A stretch of DNA of 64,000 nt from Desulfovibrio desulfuricans DSM 642. Its GTDB lineage: Bacteria; Desulfobacterota; Desulfovibrionia; Desulfovibrionales; Desulfovibrionaceae. The notes beneath the pieces are model-generated. The model saw only the letters and a list, made by a program, of their open reading frames with translations, made no database searches and was not told the origin of the DNA. Both the position numbers and the translations under genes were made by a program. The stretch lies in assembly GCF_000420465.1 (NCBI RefSeq), contig NZ_ATUZ01000016.1:124001-188000 (forward strand), in the 5' to 3' direction. Each line of letters starts with the position of its first letter. Positions within the stretch are counted from its first letter, which is position 1. Below, piece after piece: positions 54,960 to 62,870 of the stretch.

Positions 54960-55964
54960 CTAACAGATGCGGGGCAACTGCGCGCCCTCAAGCATGCCCA
55001 GCAGGCGGCGGCCCCCGATGCGGGTTTGCAGCGCCACCTGGGCCTTGCCTTCCGTTACCGTGCCGATGCGGGCCGCTTCCTTGCCATAGGGCGAACGGCG
55101 CATGGCCTCAAGGGCTGCTTCGGCGCTGTTTTCGGGCACGATGCAGATGCACTTGCCCTCATTGGCAAGGTACAGAGGATCCATGCCGAGGAAGGAACAG
55201 CCGTTGCGCACGGCTTCGTGAACGGGGACGCTGGCCTCGTCAAGCAGGATGGACACCTGCGACTGCTCGGCGATTTCGTTGAGCGTGGTGGCAAGCCCTC
55301 CGCGCGTGGGGTCGCGCAGCACATGCACCTCGCCCACGGTATTGATGATGTCTTCAATCATGTGGTTGAGCGGGGCGGAGTCCGAAGCCACGTCCGTAAG
55401 GAAGGACAGGCCTTCGCGGCTGCCCATGACCGTGAGGCCGTGGTCGCCCATGGCTCCGCTGACCAGCACCGCATCGCCGGGCCGGGCATTGTGGCCCGAG
55501 GGCGAGGGCGAGGCAAACACCTGCCCGATGCCTGTGGTATTGATGAAAATCTTGTCGCAAGCACCGCGCGGCACGACCTTGGTATCGCCCGTCACAATGC
55601 TCACGCCCGCCTCGCGAGCTGCCGCGCCCATGTCGGCCACGACGCGCTCAAGGGTTTCGAGGGGCAGGCCTTCTTCAAGAATGAATCCGCAGCTCAGGTA
55701 GCGGGGCCGTGCGCCCAGCATGGCAACATCGTTGACGGTGCCGTGCACAGCCAGACTGCCGATGCTGCCGCCTGCGAAAAACAGGGGCGTAACCGTGTAG
55801 GAATCGGTGCTCATGGCCAGCGGGCCGGAGATATCGGTCAAAAGCGCCGCATCGTCCATGCGTTCCAGCAGGGGATTGGCAAAATGGTGCATGAAACACT
55901 GGGCAATAAGGCGCTGCGAGGCTCTGCCGCCGCTGCCAGCATCAAGAAGAAGGCAATCGTCCAT
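54960..55964 (-). CDS. hypE: Hydrogenase maturation protein HypE
   Basis: The protein is 334 residues. It has the N-terminal GSGGRASQRLI and MDDAALL region, an AIR-synthase fold (STDSYTVTPLFFAGG, GDTKVVPRG, DPTRGGLATTLNEIA) and ends in PRIC, whose C-terminal Cys carries the thiocyanate made from carbamoyl phosphate by HypF. It dehydrates this to the CN ligand of NiFe hydrogenases. Its ATG shares a base with the hypD stop (TAATG). HypC, HypF, HypA and HypB are not in the window. Confidence 0.97.
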   Translation of the reverse strand: MDDCLLLDAGSGGRASQRLIAQCFMHHFANPLLERMDDAALLTDISGPLAMSTDSYTVTPLFFAGGSIGSLAVHGTVNDVAMLGARPRYLSCGFILEEGLPLETLERVVADMGAAAREAGVSIVTGDTKVVPRGACDKIFINTTGIGQVFASPSPSGHNARPGDAVLVSGAMGDHGLTVMGSREGLSFLTDVASDSAPLNHMIEDIINTVGEVHVLRDPTRGGLATTLNEIAEQSQVSILLDEASVPVHEAVRNGCSFLGMDPLYLANEGKCICIVPENSAEAALEAMRRSPYGKEAARIGTVTEGKAQVALQTRIGGRRLLGMLEGAQLPRIC

Positions 55965-57055
55965 TATCGCTCCGAATATTTAAAGTAGGCCGCGCAGCTG
56001 CCCTCGGTGGAAACCATGCAGGGGCCAACGGGATTGGCGGGGGTGCAGCGCTTGCCGAAAAGCGGGCAGTCCGGCGGGGTAATGCGTCCTTTGAGCACAT
56101 CACCGCAGCGACAGCCGGGCAGGGGGGGGACGTCCGGCAGGGTGAGGTCAAGGCGCTTCATGGCGTCCATGCTCTCATATTCCGGGCGCAGGGTCAGGCC
56201 GCTCTGGGGTATGCGGCCTATGCCGCGCCACAGGGCGTCCGCCGGTTGGAAAAACTGTTCCAGCAGGGCGCGGGCGCGGGGGTTGCCCGTGTCGTCCACG
56301 GCGCGGGGGTAGGCATTGACCACATCGGGTTTGCCGTCGCGCATCTGCTCGGCCATGAGGCAGAGGGCCAGCAGAATGTCGGCGGGCTGGAAGCCGCCCA
56401 CGATGCCGGGAACATGAAAATCGCGCGCCAGAAAGGCGTAAGGTTCCAGCCCAAGAATGGTGGAAACGTGCCCCGGCAGCAAAAAGGCTTCCACGCCGCA
56501 CTGGCTGTCTTCAAGCAGGATGCGCAGGGCAGGGGGCACAAGCTTGTGCAGGGAGAGCACGCAGAAGTTGTTCAGCCCGCGCTGCTGGGCGGTGAGCAGT
56601 GTGGCTGCCACGGTAGGGGCGGTGGTTTCAAAACCAATGCCCAGAAAGACCACCGTGTCGCCGGGGTTGGCCGCCGCAAGGGTCAGGGCGTCCAGAGGCG
56701 AATAGACAATCTCAACCCGCGCCCCTTGGGCCTGAGCGTGTTTGAGGCTGAGGCCGCCGGGGCCGGGCACGCGCAACAGGTCGCCAAAAGTGGCTATGAT
56801 GACGCGGTCGCGGCCCGCAAGCTCAAGAAAGGCGGCTACTTCCGCATCGTGCGTGACGCATACGGGGCAGCCTGGGCCGGAAAGGTGCGTTACCGATTTG
56901 GGCAGGAGCGAGCGCAGGCCGCTCTGGAAGATGGCAACTGTATGGGTGCCGCACACTTCCATGAAGCGCATTGTGCGACCATCAAGGGCGCGGTTAAGGC
57001 GATCAAGAAGGCTGTGGCACAGTTGCGGATTCTGAAAGGCGGTTTCCAGTTGCAT
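55964..57055 (-). CDS. hypD: Hydrogenase maturation protein HypD
   Basis: The protein is 363 residues, taking the ATG at 57055 because AAAAAAGGA is then 6 bases away; the ATG at 57061 is too close to it. Conserved features are CGTHT, GPGCPVCVT with its Cys pair, GFETTAPT and the C-terminal Fe-S cysteines (CRCGDVLKG, CPLFGKRCTP, GSCAAYFKY). HypD with HypC assembles the Fe(CN)2CO unit. It is the first gene of hypDE. Confidence 0.97.
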   Translation of the reverse strand: MQLETAFQNPQLCHSLLDRLNRALDGRTMRFMEVCGTHTVAIFQSGLRSLLPKSVTHLSGPGCPVCVTHDAEVAAFLELAGRDRVIIATFGDLLRVPGPGGLSLKHAQAQGARVEIVYSPLDALTLAAANPGDTVVFLGIGFETTAPTVAATLLTAQQRGLNNFCVLSLHKLVPPALRILLEDSQCGVEAFLLPGHVSTILGLEPYAFLARDFHVPGIVGGFQPADILLALCLMAEQMRDGKPDVVNAYPRAVDDTGNPRARALLEQFFQPADALWRGIGRIPQSGLTLRPEYESMDAMKRLDLTLPDVPPLPGCRCGDVLKGRITPPDCPLFGKRCTPANPVGPCMVSTEGSCAAYFKYSER

Positions 57056-57154
57056 GGGCATTCCTTTTTTGCGGCCCGCAGGGGATCGGCGGGCAAAACT
57101 CTGGCGGCATTCTCCGGGGCAAAGGCTCGGCCATTACTGGCGGTTCCGGCAAGG

Positions 57155-57213
57155 AGAAAGGCTTTTTACCTGCAACGCATGTGCTGCATCCAGCAGGAAT
57201 AAAAAGCCTTTCT
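57155..57213 (-). repeat. Palindromic repeat/terminator, copy 2
   Basis: AGAAAGGCTTTTT at 57155-57167 pairs with AAAAAGCCTTTCT at 57201-57213, with outer GGCTCGGC / GGCTCGGC complement pairing at 57124-57131 and 57214-57221. It lies 30 bases past the argC stop on the minus strand. It shares the AGAAAGSCTTTTTA arm and the GGAATAAAA flank with copy 1. Confidence 0.7.
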
Positions 57214-57244
57214 GCCGAGCCGTAATAATCGTGTACGTGTAGGG

Positions 57245-58300
57245 CTAGGCCAGCGGGGCCAAAGTGTTGAGGCCCGTTTCTACCGGCAGCCCGCACATGA
57301 GGTTGGCGTTGGCCATGGCCTGACCGGATGCGCCCCTGCACAGGTTGTCGATGGCGGAAACGATGATGAGTCGCCCTGTCCGGGGGTCTACCACAAGACC
57401 AAGGTCGCAGAACATGCTGCCGCGCACAAAACGCGTTTCCGGCAGCGCCCCCTTGGGGAGAATGCGAATCCACGGGCTGTGTTCCCACGTGCGGGTAAAG
57501 ACCTCGCGCACTTCGTCCAGGCTGATGCCGGGATTTTTGAGCTTGGTGTAGATGGTGGACAAAATGCCCCTGTTGGTGGGCAGAATGTGCGTGTTGAACG
57601 AAACCCGCAAGTCGTGGCCCGCCAGCAGGCTGAGTTCCTGCTCGATTTCCGGCGTATGCCGGTGCGTGGGCAGGCCGTAGGCGCGGAAATTGTCGGAAAT
57701 TTCGCAGAACAGCGTAGGCACAACTGCCTTGCGGCCAGCTCCCGTGGCCCCGGATTTGGCATCCACCACGATGTCGTCTGTATGCACGAGGTCGTTCTTG
57801 ATGGCGGCGTACAGGCCCAGAATCACCGAGGTGGGGTAACAGCCGGGGTTGGCGATAAGCTTGGCGCCCGCGATTTCAGCGGCATACAGTTCGGGCAGGC
57901 CGTACACGGCCGTGTGCAGCAGATCAGTGCACACGTGCTCGCGTTTGTACCATGTCGCATATGTTTCTGGGTCTCGCAGGCGAAAATCCGCAGAGAGGTC
58001 AACAACCTTCACCCCGGCGCGCAGCAGCATTTCAGCCATATCCATGGCTGTGCCTGCGGGCACGGCAAGAAAAACCACGTCGCACTGGCGGGCGGCTTCC
58101 TGCGGGTCAAAAACGCTGATGACCACATCCGCGCCGGGCATGTGGTTCAGAAAAGGATAGAAATCCCCCAGCCGCTTGCCGGATTCCGCCCGCGAACAGG
58201 CCATGGCAAGCCTCATGGAAGGATGGCTCACGAGAAGCCGCGTCAGCTCCATGCCCGCGTAGCCGGTAATGCCCACCAGACCCACATTGATTGTCTTCAT
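57245..58300 (-). CDS. argC: N-acetyl-gamma-glutamyl-phosphate reductase
   Basis: The protein is 351 residues. It starts with the NADP-binding GLVGITGYAGMELTRLL, has the catalytic Cys in NPGCYPTSVILG near residue 150, SGATGAGRKAV and a His in AYGLPTHRHTPEI. It reduces N-acetylglutamyl phosphate to the semialdehyde in arginine synthesis. AAGGA precedes the ATG. No other arginine gene is near. Confidence 0.97.
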   Translation of the reverse strand: MKTINVGLVGITGYAGMELTRLLVSHPSMRLAMACSRAESGKRLGDFYPFLNHMPGADVVISVFDPQEAARQCDVVFLAVPAGTAMDMAEMLLRAGVKVVDLSADFRLRDPETYATWYKREHVCTDLLHTAVYGLPELYAAEIAGAKLIANPGCYPTSVILGLYAAIKNDLVHTDDIVVDAKSGATGAGRKAVVPTLFCEISDNFRAYGLPTHRHTPEIEQELSLLAGHDLRVSFNTHILPTNRGILSTIYTKLKNPGISLDEVREVFTRTWEHSPWIRILPKGALPETRFVRGSMFCDLGLVVDPRTGRLIIVSAIDNLCRGASGQAMANANLMCGLPVETGLNTLAPLA

Positions 58301-58394
58301 GCCGCCGATCCTTTGGAAACTATGGTCAATGGTAGTGACGGGGCCGCGCCGCGCAGACGGCAGATTGCCGCTGGTCGTGCCGCACCGCAGTGCC

Positions 58395-58709
58395 TCAAGC
58401 TTTTTTTGACTGACAAGCGCAGTCCGGGCCGCACTTCATGACGAACTTCATGCGCAGCTCGTACAAAATGCTTTCCAGCAGATTTCGTTCCTGTTCTTCC
58501 AGCCCGTTTTCGGTCTTGGCGCGCAGCATTTCCAGCACGTCAATGCTGTGCTTTGCCAGTGGCAGGCTTGTTTCCGTGTCGCCGGTTTCGGGATTGGGCA
58601 CTTCGCCCAGATGCACCAGAGCTGATGACGCCAGCGAAATGATAAAGGTCGAAAACGTCACTTCCGGCATGGGGCCATCGGCCTTGCAGCCGCAGTTATT
58701 GTCACTCAT
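58395..58709 (-). CDS. DUF1844 family protein
   Basis: The protein is 104 residues. The central part PEVTFSTFIISLASSALVHLGE is the DUF1844 core (quoted from VTFSTFIISLASSALVHLGE), followed by a helical segment (LEMLRAKTENGLEEQERNLLESIL). The start has a NNCGC pair and the end CGPDCAC, so extra metal-binding cysteines are likely. The function is unknown. It precedes argC by about 95 bases on the same strand. Confidence 0.85.
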   Translation of the reverse strand: MSDNNCGCKADGPMPEVTFSTFIISLASSALVHLGEVPNPETGDTETSLPLAKHSIDVLEMLRAKTENGLEEQERNLLESILYELRMKFVMKCGPDCACQSKKA

Positions 58710-58809
58710 GGCGACCTCGTGGCACGTAAACGGTTACGGTAACAGCAGTTTGCGCCAAATGCTTGCGTTCAACATACAAGCTTTTACCGCCAGCGCAAGA
58801 GCTTGCGCC

Positions 58810-59994
58810 CTAGCTGTGGATCAGCGGCAGCGGCTCGCCGGGTTTGCCCGCCAGAGCCATGCGATAAGCGGCCAGCGCTTCTTCAAGATAGTCACGCGAG
58901 CCGCAGTGTCCACCCGCTTCAATGATGCCCCGGTTAAGGGCATGCAGCCCTGCCACCAGATCGGCCCAGTCCACCCAGCCCATATGGCCTATGCGCACCA
59001 TCCGGCCCTTCATGTGATCCTGACCGCCAGCCATGCACACGCCGTAGTTGTCCATGGCGATGCGCAGCACCTCGGTGCCGTCAACGCCCGCAGGCAGCAT
59101 GACGCTGGTGATGCCCCAGGCAAAGTGGGTTTTGGCGTAAAGCTCAAGGCCCATGGCGGCAACTCCCGCGCGTGCCAGCATGGTCAGCGCCCACTGCTTG
59201 GCGTAAATGGCTTCAAGCCCGTTTTCCAGCAGCATTTCAAGGCTTTCGTCCAGGCCGACCACAAGGTTCACTGCGGAGGTGAACAATGTCTGCCCTTGGG
59301 CGATCTTGGCCCTTTCCTTGGGCAGATTGAAATAGAAGCAGCCGGGCGTGATGCTTTCGGCCCTTTTCCATGCGCGGGGCGAGAGCGCCAGCAGCGCAAG
59401 GCCGGGGGGCAGCATGAGGCCTTTTTGCGAGCCGGTGACAAGGCAGTCGATACCCCACTGGTCCATGGGGCAGGGCGCGAGGCTCACGGCAGAGATGCCG
59501 TCCACCAACAGCAGGGTGTCGGTATCGCGCGTGATGCGGGCCACTTCTTCCACAGGGTGCAGGACGCCGGTGGAGGTTTCGGAGTGCTGGATAAGCACCG
59601 CCGCGATGCCCGGATCGGCCTTGAGGGCCGCCGCCACGTCCTGCGGGTTAACGGCTTCGCCCCACGGCACTTCAATGGTGGTGACTTCAAGCCCGCGTGA
59701 AACCGCGATCTCGCGCCAGCGCTGACCAAACTTGCCGCCCTCGACCACCAGTACCCGCTGGCCGGGGGTAAACAGACTGTACACCGCCGCCGTCATGGCG
59801 CCCGTGCCGGAACAGGAAAGGGGCAGAACCACATCGCCCGTGCCGAACAGCACGCGCAGGCGCTCCTGAACCCGGCCCATCACGGCCTTGAATTCGCTTT
59901 TGCGGTGGTGGATCATGTCTTTGGCAAGCACAAGACGCACGCGCTCCGGCAGAGGCGTGGGGCCAGGGGTGAGCAGGCGGACTTTGTTCAGCAT
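58810..59994 (-). CDS. Class V aminotransferase (alanine-glyoxylate / serine-pyruvate type)
   Basis: The protein is 394 residues. Motifs: LLTPGPTPLPERV at the start, HSETSTGVLHPVEE, LLVDGISAVSLAPC, PLP-lysine in TGSQKGLMLPPG near residue 195, and RIGHMGWVDWADL near the end. These match the family that includes serine-pyruvate and alanine-glyoxylate aminotransferases and the 42-kDa 'soluble hydrogenase' subunit of cyanobacteria. It is cytoplasmic. It is a paralogue of the partial gene at the left edge. Which 2-oxo acid it uses cannot be told. Confidence 0.92.
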   Translation of the reverse strand: MLNKVRLLTPGPTPLPERVRLVLAKDMIHHRKSEFKAVMGRVQERLRVLFGTGDVVLPLSCSGTGAMTAAVYSLFTPGQRVLVVEGGKFGQRWREIAVSRGLEVTTIEVPWGEAVNPQDVAAALKADPGIAAVLIQHSETSTGVLHPVEEVARITRDTDTLLLVDGISAVSLAPCPMDQWGIDCLVTGSQKGLMLPPGLALLALSPRAWKRAESITPGCFYFNLPKERAKIAQGQTLFTSAVNLVVGLDESLEMLLENGLEAIYAKQWALTMLARAGVAAMGLELYAKTHFAWGITSVMLPAGVDGTEVLRIAMDNYGVCMAGGQDHMKGRMVRIGHMGWVDWADLVAGLHALNRGIIEAGGHCGSRDYLEEALAAYRMALAGKPGEPLPLIHS

Positions 59995-60009
59995 GTCAAA
60001 TCCTTCTAG

Positions 60010-61191
60010 TTACGCGCCCACTTGGGCGATAAAGCACTTCAGATAGGCCGTTTCGGGCATGGCGGCGTGGATGGGATGATCCGGCCCCTGGCCCCCGGCA
60101 AAAAGAATACGGGCATGCAGTTTGCGCTTGGCGGCAGCCTGCGTCAAGCAAGCGCGCAAAGACTGCGTTTCAAGATGGTGCGAACAGGACGAGGTGGCAA
60201 GTATGCCCCCCGGCGCCAGCAGTTGCACCGCGAGGTCATTGGCCTGCTTGTAGGCCGCAAGCCCGAGGGCCGCGTCCTTGCGGCGCTTGATGAAGGCCGG
60301 GGGATCAAGGCTGATGGCCTGAAAACGGCGGCCCTCGTCGCGCATCTGGCGCAGCAGGTCAAAGGCGTCGCCGCACAGAGTCTGGGCTTCGCAGCCGGGA
60401 GCGTTGGCCCTGGAGTTTTCTTCCGCAAAGGCGAGCGCCTGGGCCGAGGCATCCACAAAGGTGACGGAGCGCGCGCCCGCAGCCGCAGCGGTAACGCCGA
60501 ACCCGCCAACATAGCTGAAAATATCCAGCACATCGGCATCCTTGGCATAGCGCGCCAGTTCCGCCCTGTTGGGGCGCTGGTCGAAAAACCAGCCGGTTTT
60601 CTGGCCTGTGGCGCAGGGCGCGAAAAAGCGGCAGCCGTTTTCCGGTACTTCCAGCCTTTCGGGCAATTGCCCTTCGCTCTGCTGCTCGCGGGAGAGGTTT
60701 TCAAGCCCGCGCGCGGCAAGGTCGTTGGCCCAGAGAATGGACGTGGGATGCAGCAGCGTGTGCAGGGCGGCTGTGAGCGCTTCGCGCCTTTGCTCCATGC
60801 CCGCAGTGGTGACCTGCACGGTCAGGTGGTCGCCGTAGCGGTCAATGACCAGACCGGGCAAAAAATCGCCCTCGCCGTGGCAAAGCCGATACCAGGGGCC
60901 GGGGTAGAGGCGCTGGCGCAGGGCCAGTGCCGATTCCAGCCTTTGGGCCAGCAGGGCCTCGTCCAGCTCCACATCGGGCTTGCGGCTGTGCAGGCGGGCG
61001 CAGATAAGCGAAGCAGGATTGACGTACACGCTGCCAAGAGGCGCGCCGCGCCAGTCGCACAGGGTTGCGGCTTCGCCGGGGGCAAAGTCGGTAAGCGGGC
61101 TTTGTTTTACGTCCACCTCATTGGCGAAAATCCAGAGGTGCCCGGCGCGCAGACGCCGATCTTCATTTTTTTTGAGACAGAGTTTGCGCAT
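60010..61191 (-). CDS. rlmI: RlmI-type 23S rRNA cytosine methyltransferase
   Basis: The protein is 393 residues. An N-terminal PUA-like domain (KKNEDRRLRAGHLWIFANEV) is followed by an EEHUB-like part and the class I methyltransferase with VLDIFSYVGGFGVTAAAAG (motif I), FVDAS and SLDPPAFIKRRKDA, where the catalytic Cys is replaced by the DPPAF type seen in RlmI. The final SCSHHLE is also conserved. It likely methylates C1962 of 23S rRNA. Confidence 0.9.
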   Translation of the reverse strand: MRKLCLKKNEDRRLRAGHLWIFANEVDVKQSPLTDFAPGEAATLCDWRGAPLGSVYVNPASLICARLHSRKPDVELDEALLAQRLESALALRQRLYPGPWYRLCHGEGDFLPGLVIDRYGDHLTVQVTTAGMEQRREALTAALHTLLHPTSILWANDLAARGLENLSREQQSEGQLPERLEVPENGCRFFAPCATGQKTGWFFDQRPNRAELARYAKDADVLDIFSYVGGFGVTAAAAGARSVTFVDASAQALAFAEENSRANAPGCEAQTLCGDAFDLLRQMRDEGRRFQAISLDPPAFIKRRKDAALGLAAYKQANDLAVQLLAPGGILATSSCSHHLETQSLRACLTQAAAKRKLHARILFAGGQGPDHPIHAAMPETAYLKCFIAQVGA

Positions 61192-61194
61192 ATG

Positions 61195-62745
61195 TTACTT
61201 TCCCGCTGCTTCGGCGGGGGCGGATGTTTTGGCGGTTTGCGCCGCAATGGCGTTGATCTGTTCTTCCAGCGTTTTCTGACCGGCAACGGCGGTACAGGTA
61301 AACAGCGCGCCGGGGTCGTTCAGGGCGGCCAGTATTTGCAGAATACCTATGCGCTGGCCTTTGGCGCTGGCGGCTTCAAGCTGGCCGGGGCGTTGCACAA
61401 AGGTCAGCAGGGCCTGACGGATGGCGTTGTTCTGCGGGGTGGGGACGAGATCCATCCCCTTGTCCAGGGTCTGGTGCAGGGCCGTGGCCGCTGCGCGCCC
61501 ATCGTGGGAAAGATTGAGGCCAACCCAGGCCAGCGCGCCGTGATCCTTCACGGCGAGGTGCAGATCGCTGAAGCTTTGCATCAGCAGGGCCTGCTCGCTG
61601 GTGCTGATGATTCCGGCATCGTACAGGGTGAATGAACAGTCCACGTCCGCGAGGCCTTCGGCCTTGATGGACATTGTTTTTTTGTGCGAGGCAGTGCTCA
61701 GGCCAAGGCTTTCAAAGGTCATGCTGGCCTTGAGCGCGGGCATGGCAAGGCCGGAAGCCTCCTCAAGCAGACTTTTGGAGGCCGCAAGATCGCGAATAAA
61801 GCTGGTTGTGTGGCGCGGCGAGTTGGAAAGCCAGTCAAAACCCACGCTGCCAACAGTCACGCTGCCGTTTTCCACGGCAAAGGTCATGCCCGATGCGCGC
61901 ACCTGCCGCACAAGGGGCGGGTCGGCAGCCAGAATTTCTTCCACCACCGGGCCAAGGGCCTTAACGGCTGCGTCCATGTCGCTTTCGCTCATGGCGGCTG
62001 TGTCCATAAGGCGGTGCAGCAGGCCCAGCTCCGGCAGGGTGAGGCCGTTGGCTTCAAAGCTCGCCATGCGCATGCTCTCGTGCCCATCGAGGCGGCTCTG
62101 CATGTCTTCGATGCGCATATGCTCGACGGAAGCGCCGTCCCATCCCTTGATCAGCGATTCTTTAATGGTCAGCTGGGTCAGGCCTTCCTTGCCGGGAAGG
62201 CTGACGCTCAGAAAAAAGCTGTGCGCCTTGTCTGCACCCATGAGGTACGTGGCGGCCAGTGCGTCAATGGGGGCTCCGTCAAGAAAACGGGCCACAAGTT
62301 CACTCTGGCTGCGCAATTCGTCAATTTCTTCACGCTGCACCGAGCCTCGGGCCTCGGGTGTGCGCAGGGCCAGATTGCGCAGCACGATGTTTTCGGCCAC
62401 GGGCATCATGCCCACATCCTTCAGCACCATGGGCCGCAAGGGGGTGTAGGCCAGCAGCATGCGCATGGGAATGCGGAGCGAAACCTCCGCCACTTCATAC
62501 GCAAGGGGGCCCTGGGGCGTTTCACCGCGCAGGCGCAGGCCGTACAGCGTCAGGGTGCGCGAAAGGGGCGAAAATTCCACCCTGTCCACCGCGGCCTGCG
62601 TGGATATGCCGTCGCCGGAGATGCCGATGCTCTGGATGCCCCTCTGCACCTGCCCCTCCACCAGAGGGCTCAGGCCGAAAAACAGACCCAGAAAACCCGC
62701 CGCGATCAGAATCACCACGGCGGCAGGCAAATATGCTTTTTTCAT
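61195..62745 (-). CDS. Membrane-anchored protein of unknown function
   Basis: The protein is 516 residues. One N-terminal membrane helix (AYLPAAVVILIAAGFLGLFF) is followed by a large soluble, probably periplasmic part with AsmA-like or DUF945-like alternation of beta strands (LYGLRLRGETPQGPLAYEVAEVSLRI in part; SFTLYDAGIIST). No catalytic motif is visible. It lies 3 bases from rlmI on the same strand. I do not recognise it with confidence. Confidence 0.75.
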   Translation of the reverse strand: MKKAYLPAAVVILIAAGFLGLFFGLSPLVEGQVQRGIQSIGISGDGISTQAAVDRVEFSPLSRTLTLYGLRLRGETPQGPLAYEVAEVSLRIPMRMLLAYTPLRPMVLKDVGMMPVAENIVLRNLALRTPEARGSVQREEIDELRSQSELVARFLDGAPIDALAATYLMGADKAHSFFLSVSLPGKEGLTQLTIKESLIKGWDGASVEHMRIEDMQSRLDGHESMRMASFEANGLTLPELGLLHRLMDTAAMSESDMDAAVKALGPVVEEILAADPPLVRQVRASGMTFAVENGSVTVGSVGFDWLSNSPRHTTSFIRDLAASKSLLEEASGLAMPALKASMTFESLGLSTASHKKTMSIKAEGLADVDCSFTLYDAGIISTSEQALLMQSFSDLHLAVKDHGALAWVGLNLSHDGRAAATALHQTLDKGMDLVPTPQNNAIRQALLTFVQRPGQLEAASAKGQRIGILQILAALNDPGALFTCTAVAGQKTLEEQINAIAAQTAKTSAPAEAAGK

Positions 62746-62870
62746 TCAGGTTTCTCCAGCTTCAAAACTTCAGTGGGCAAATCGCAGTTGCAGGCATGCG
62801 CCGCGCAACGCAGACATTCAGCCGATTTTGCTAAAAAGTGTTCAGGCAAGGGCCGTGGCCGACATGCACT

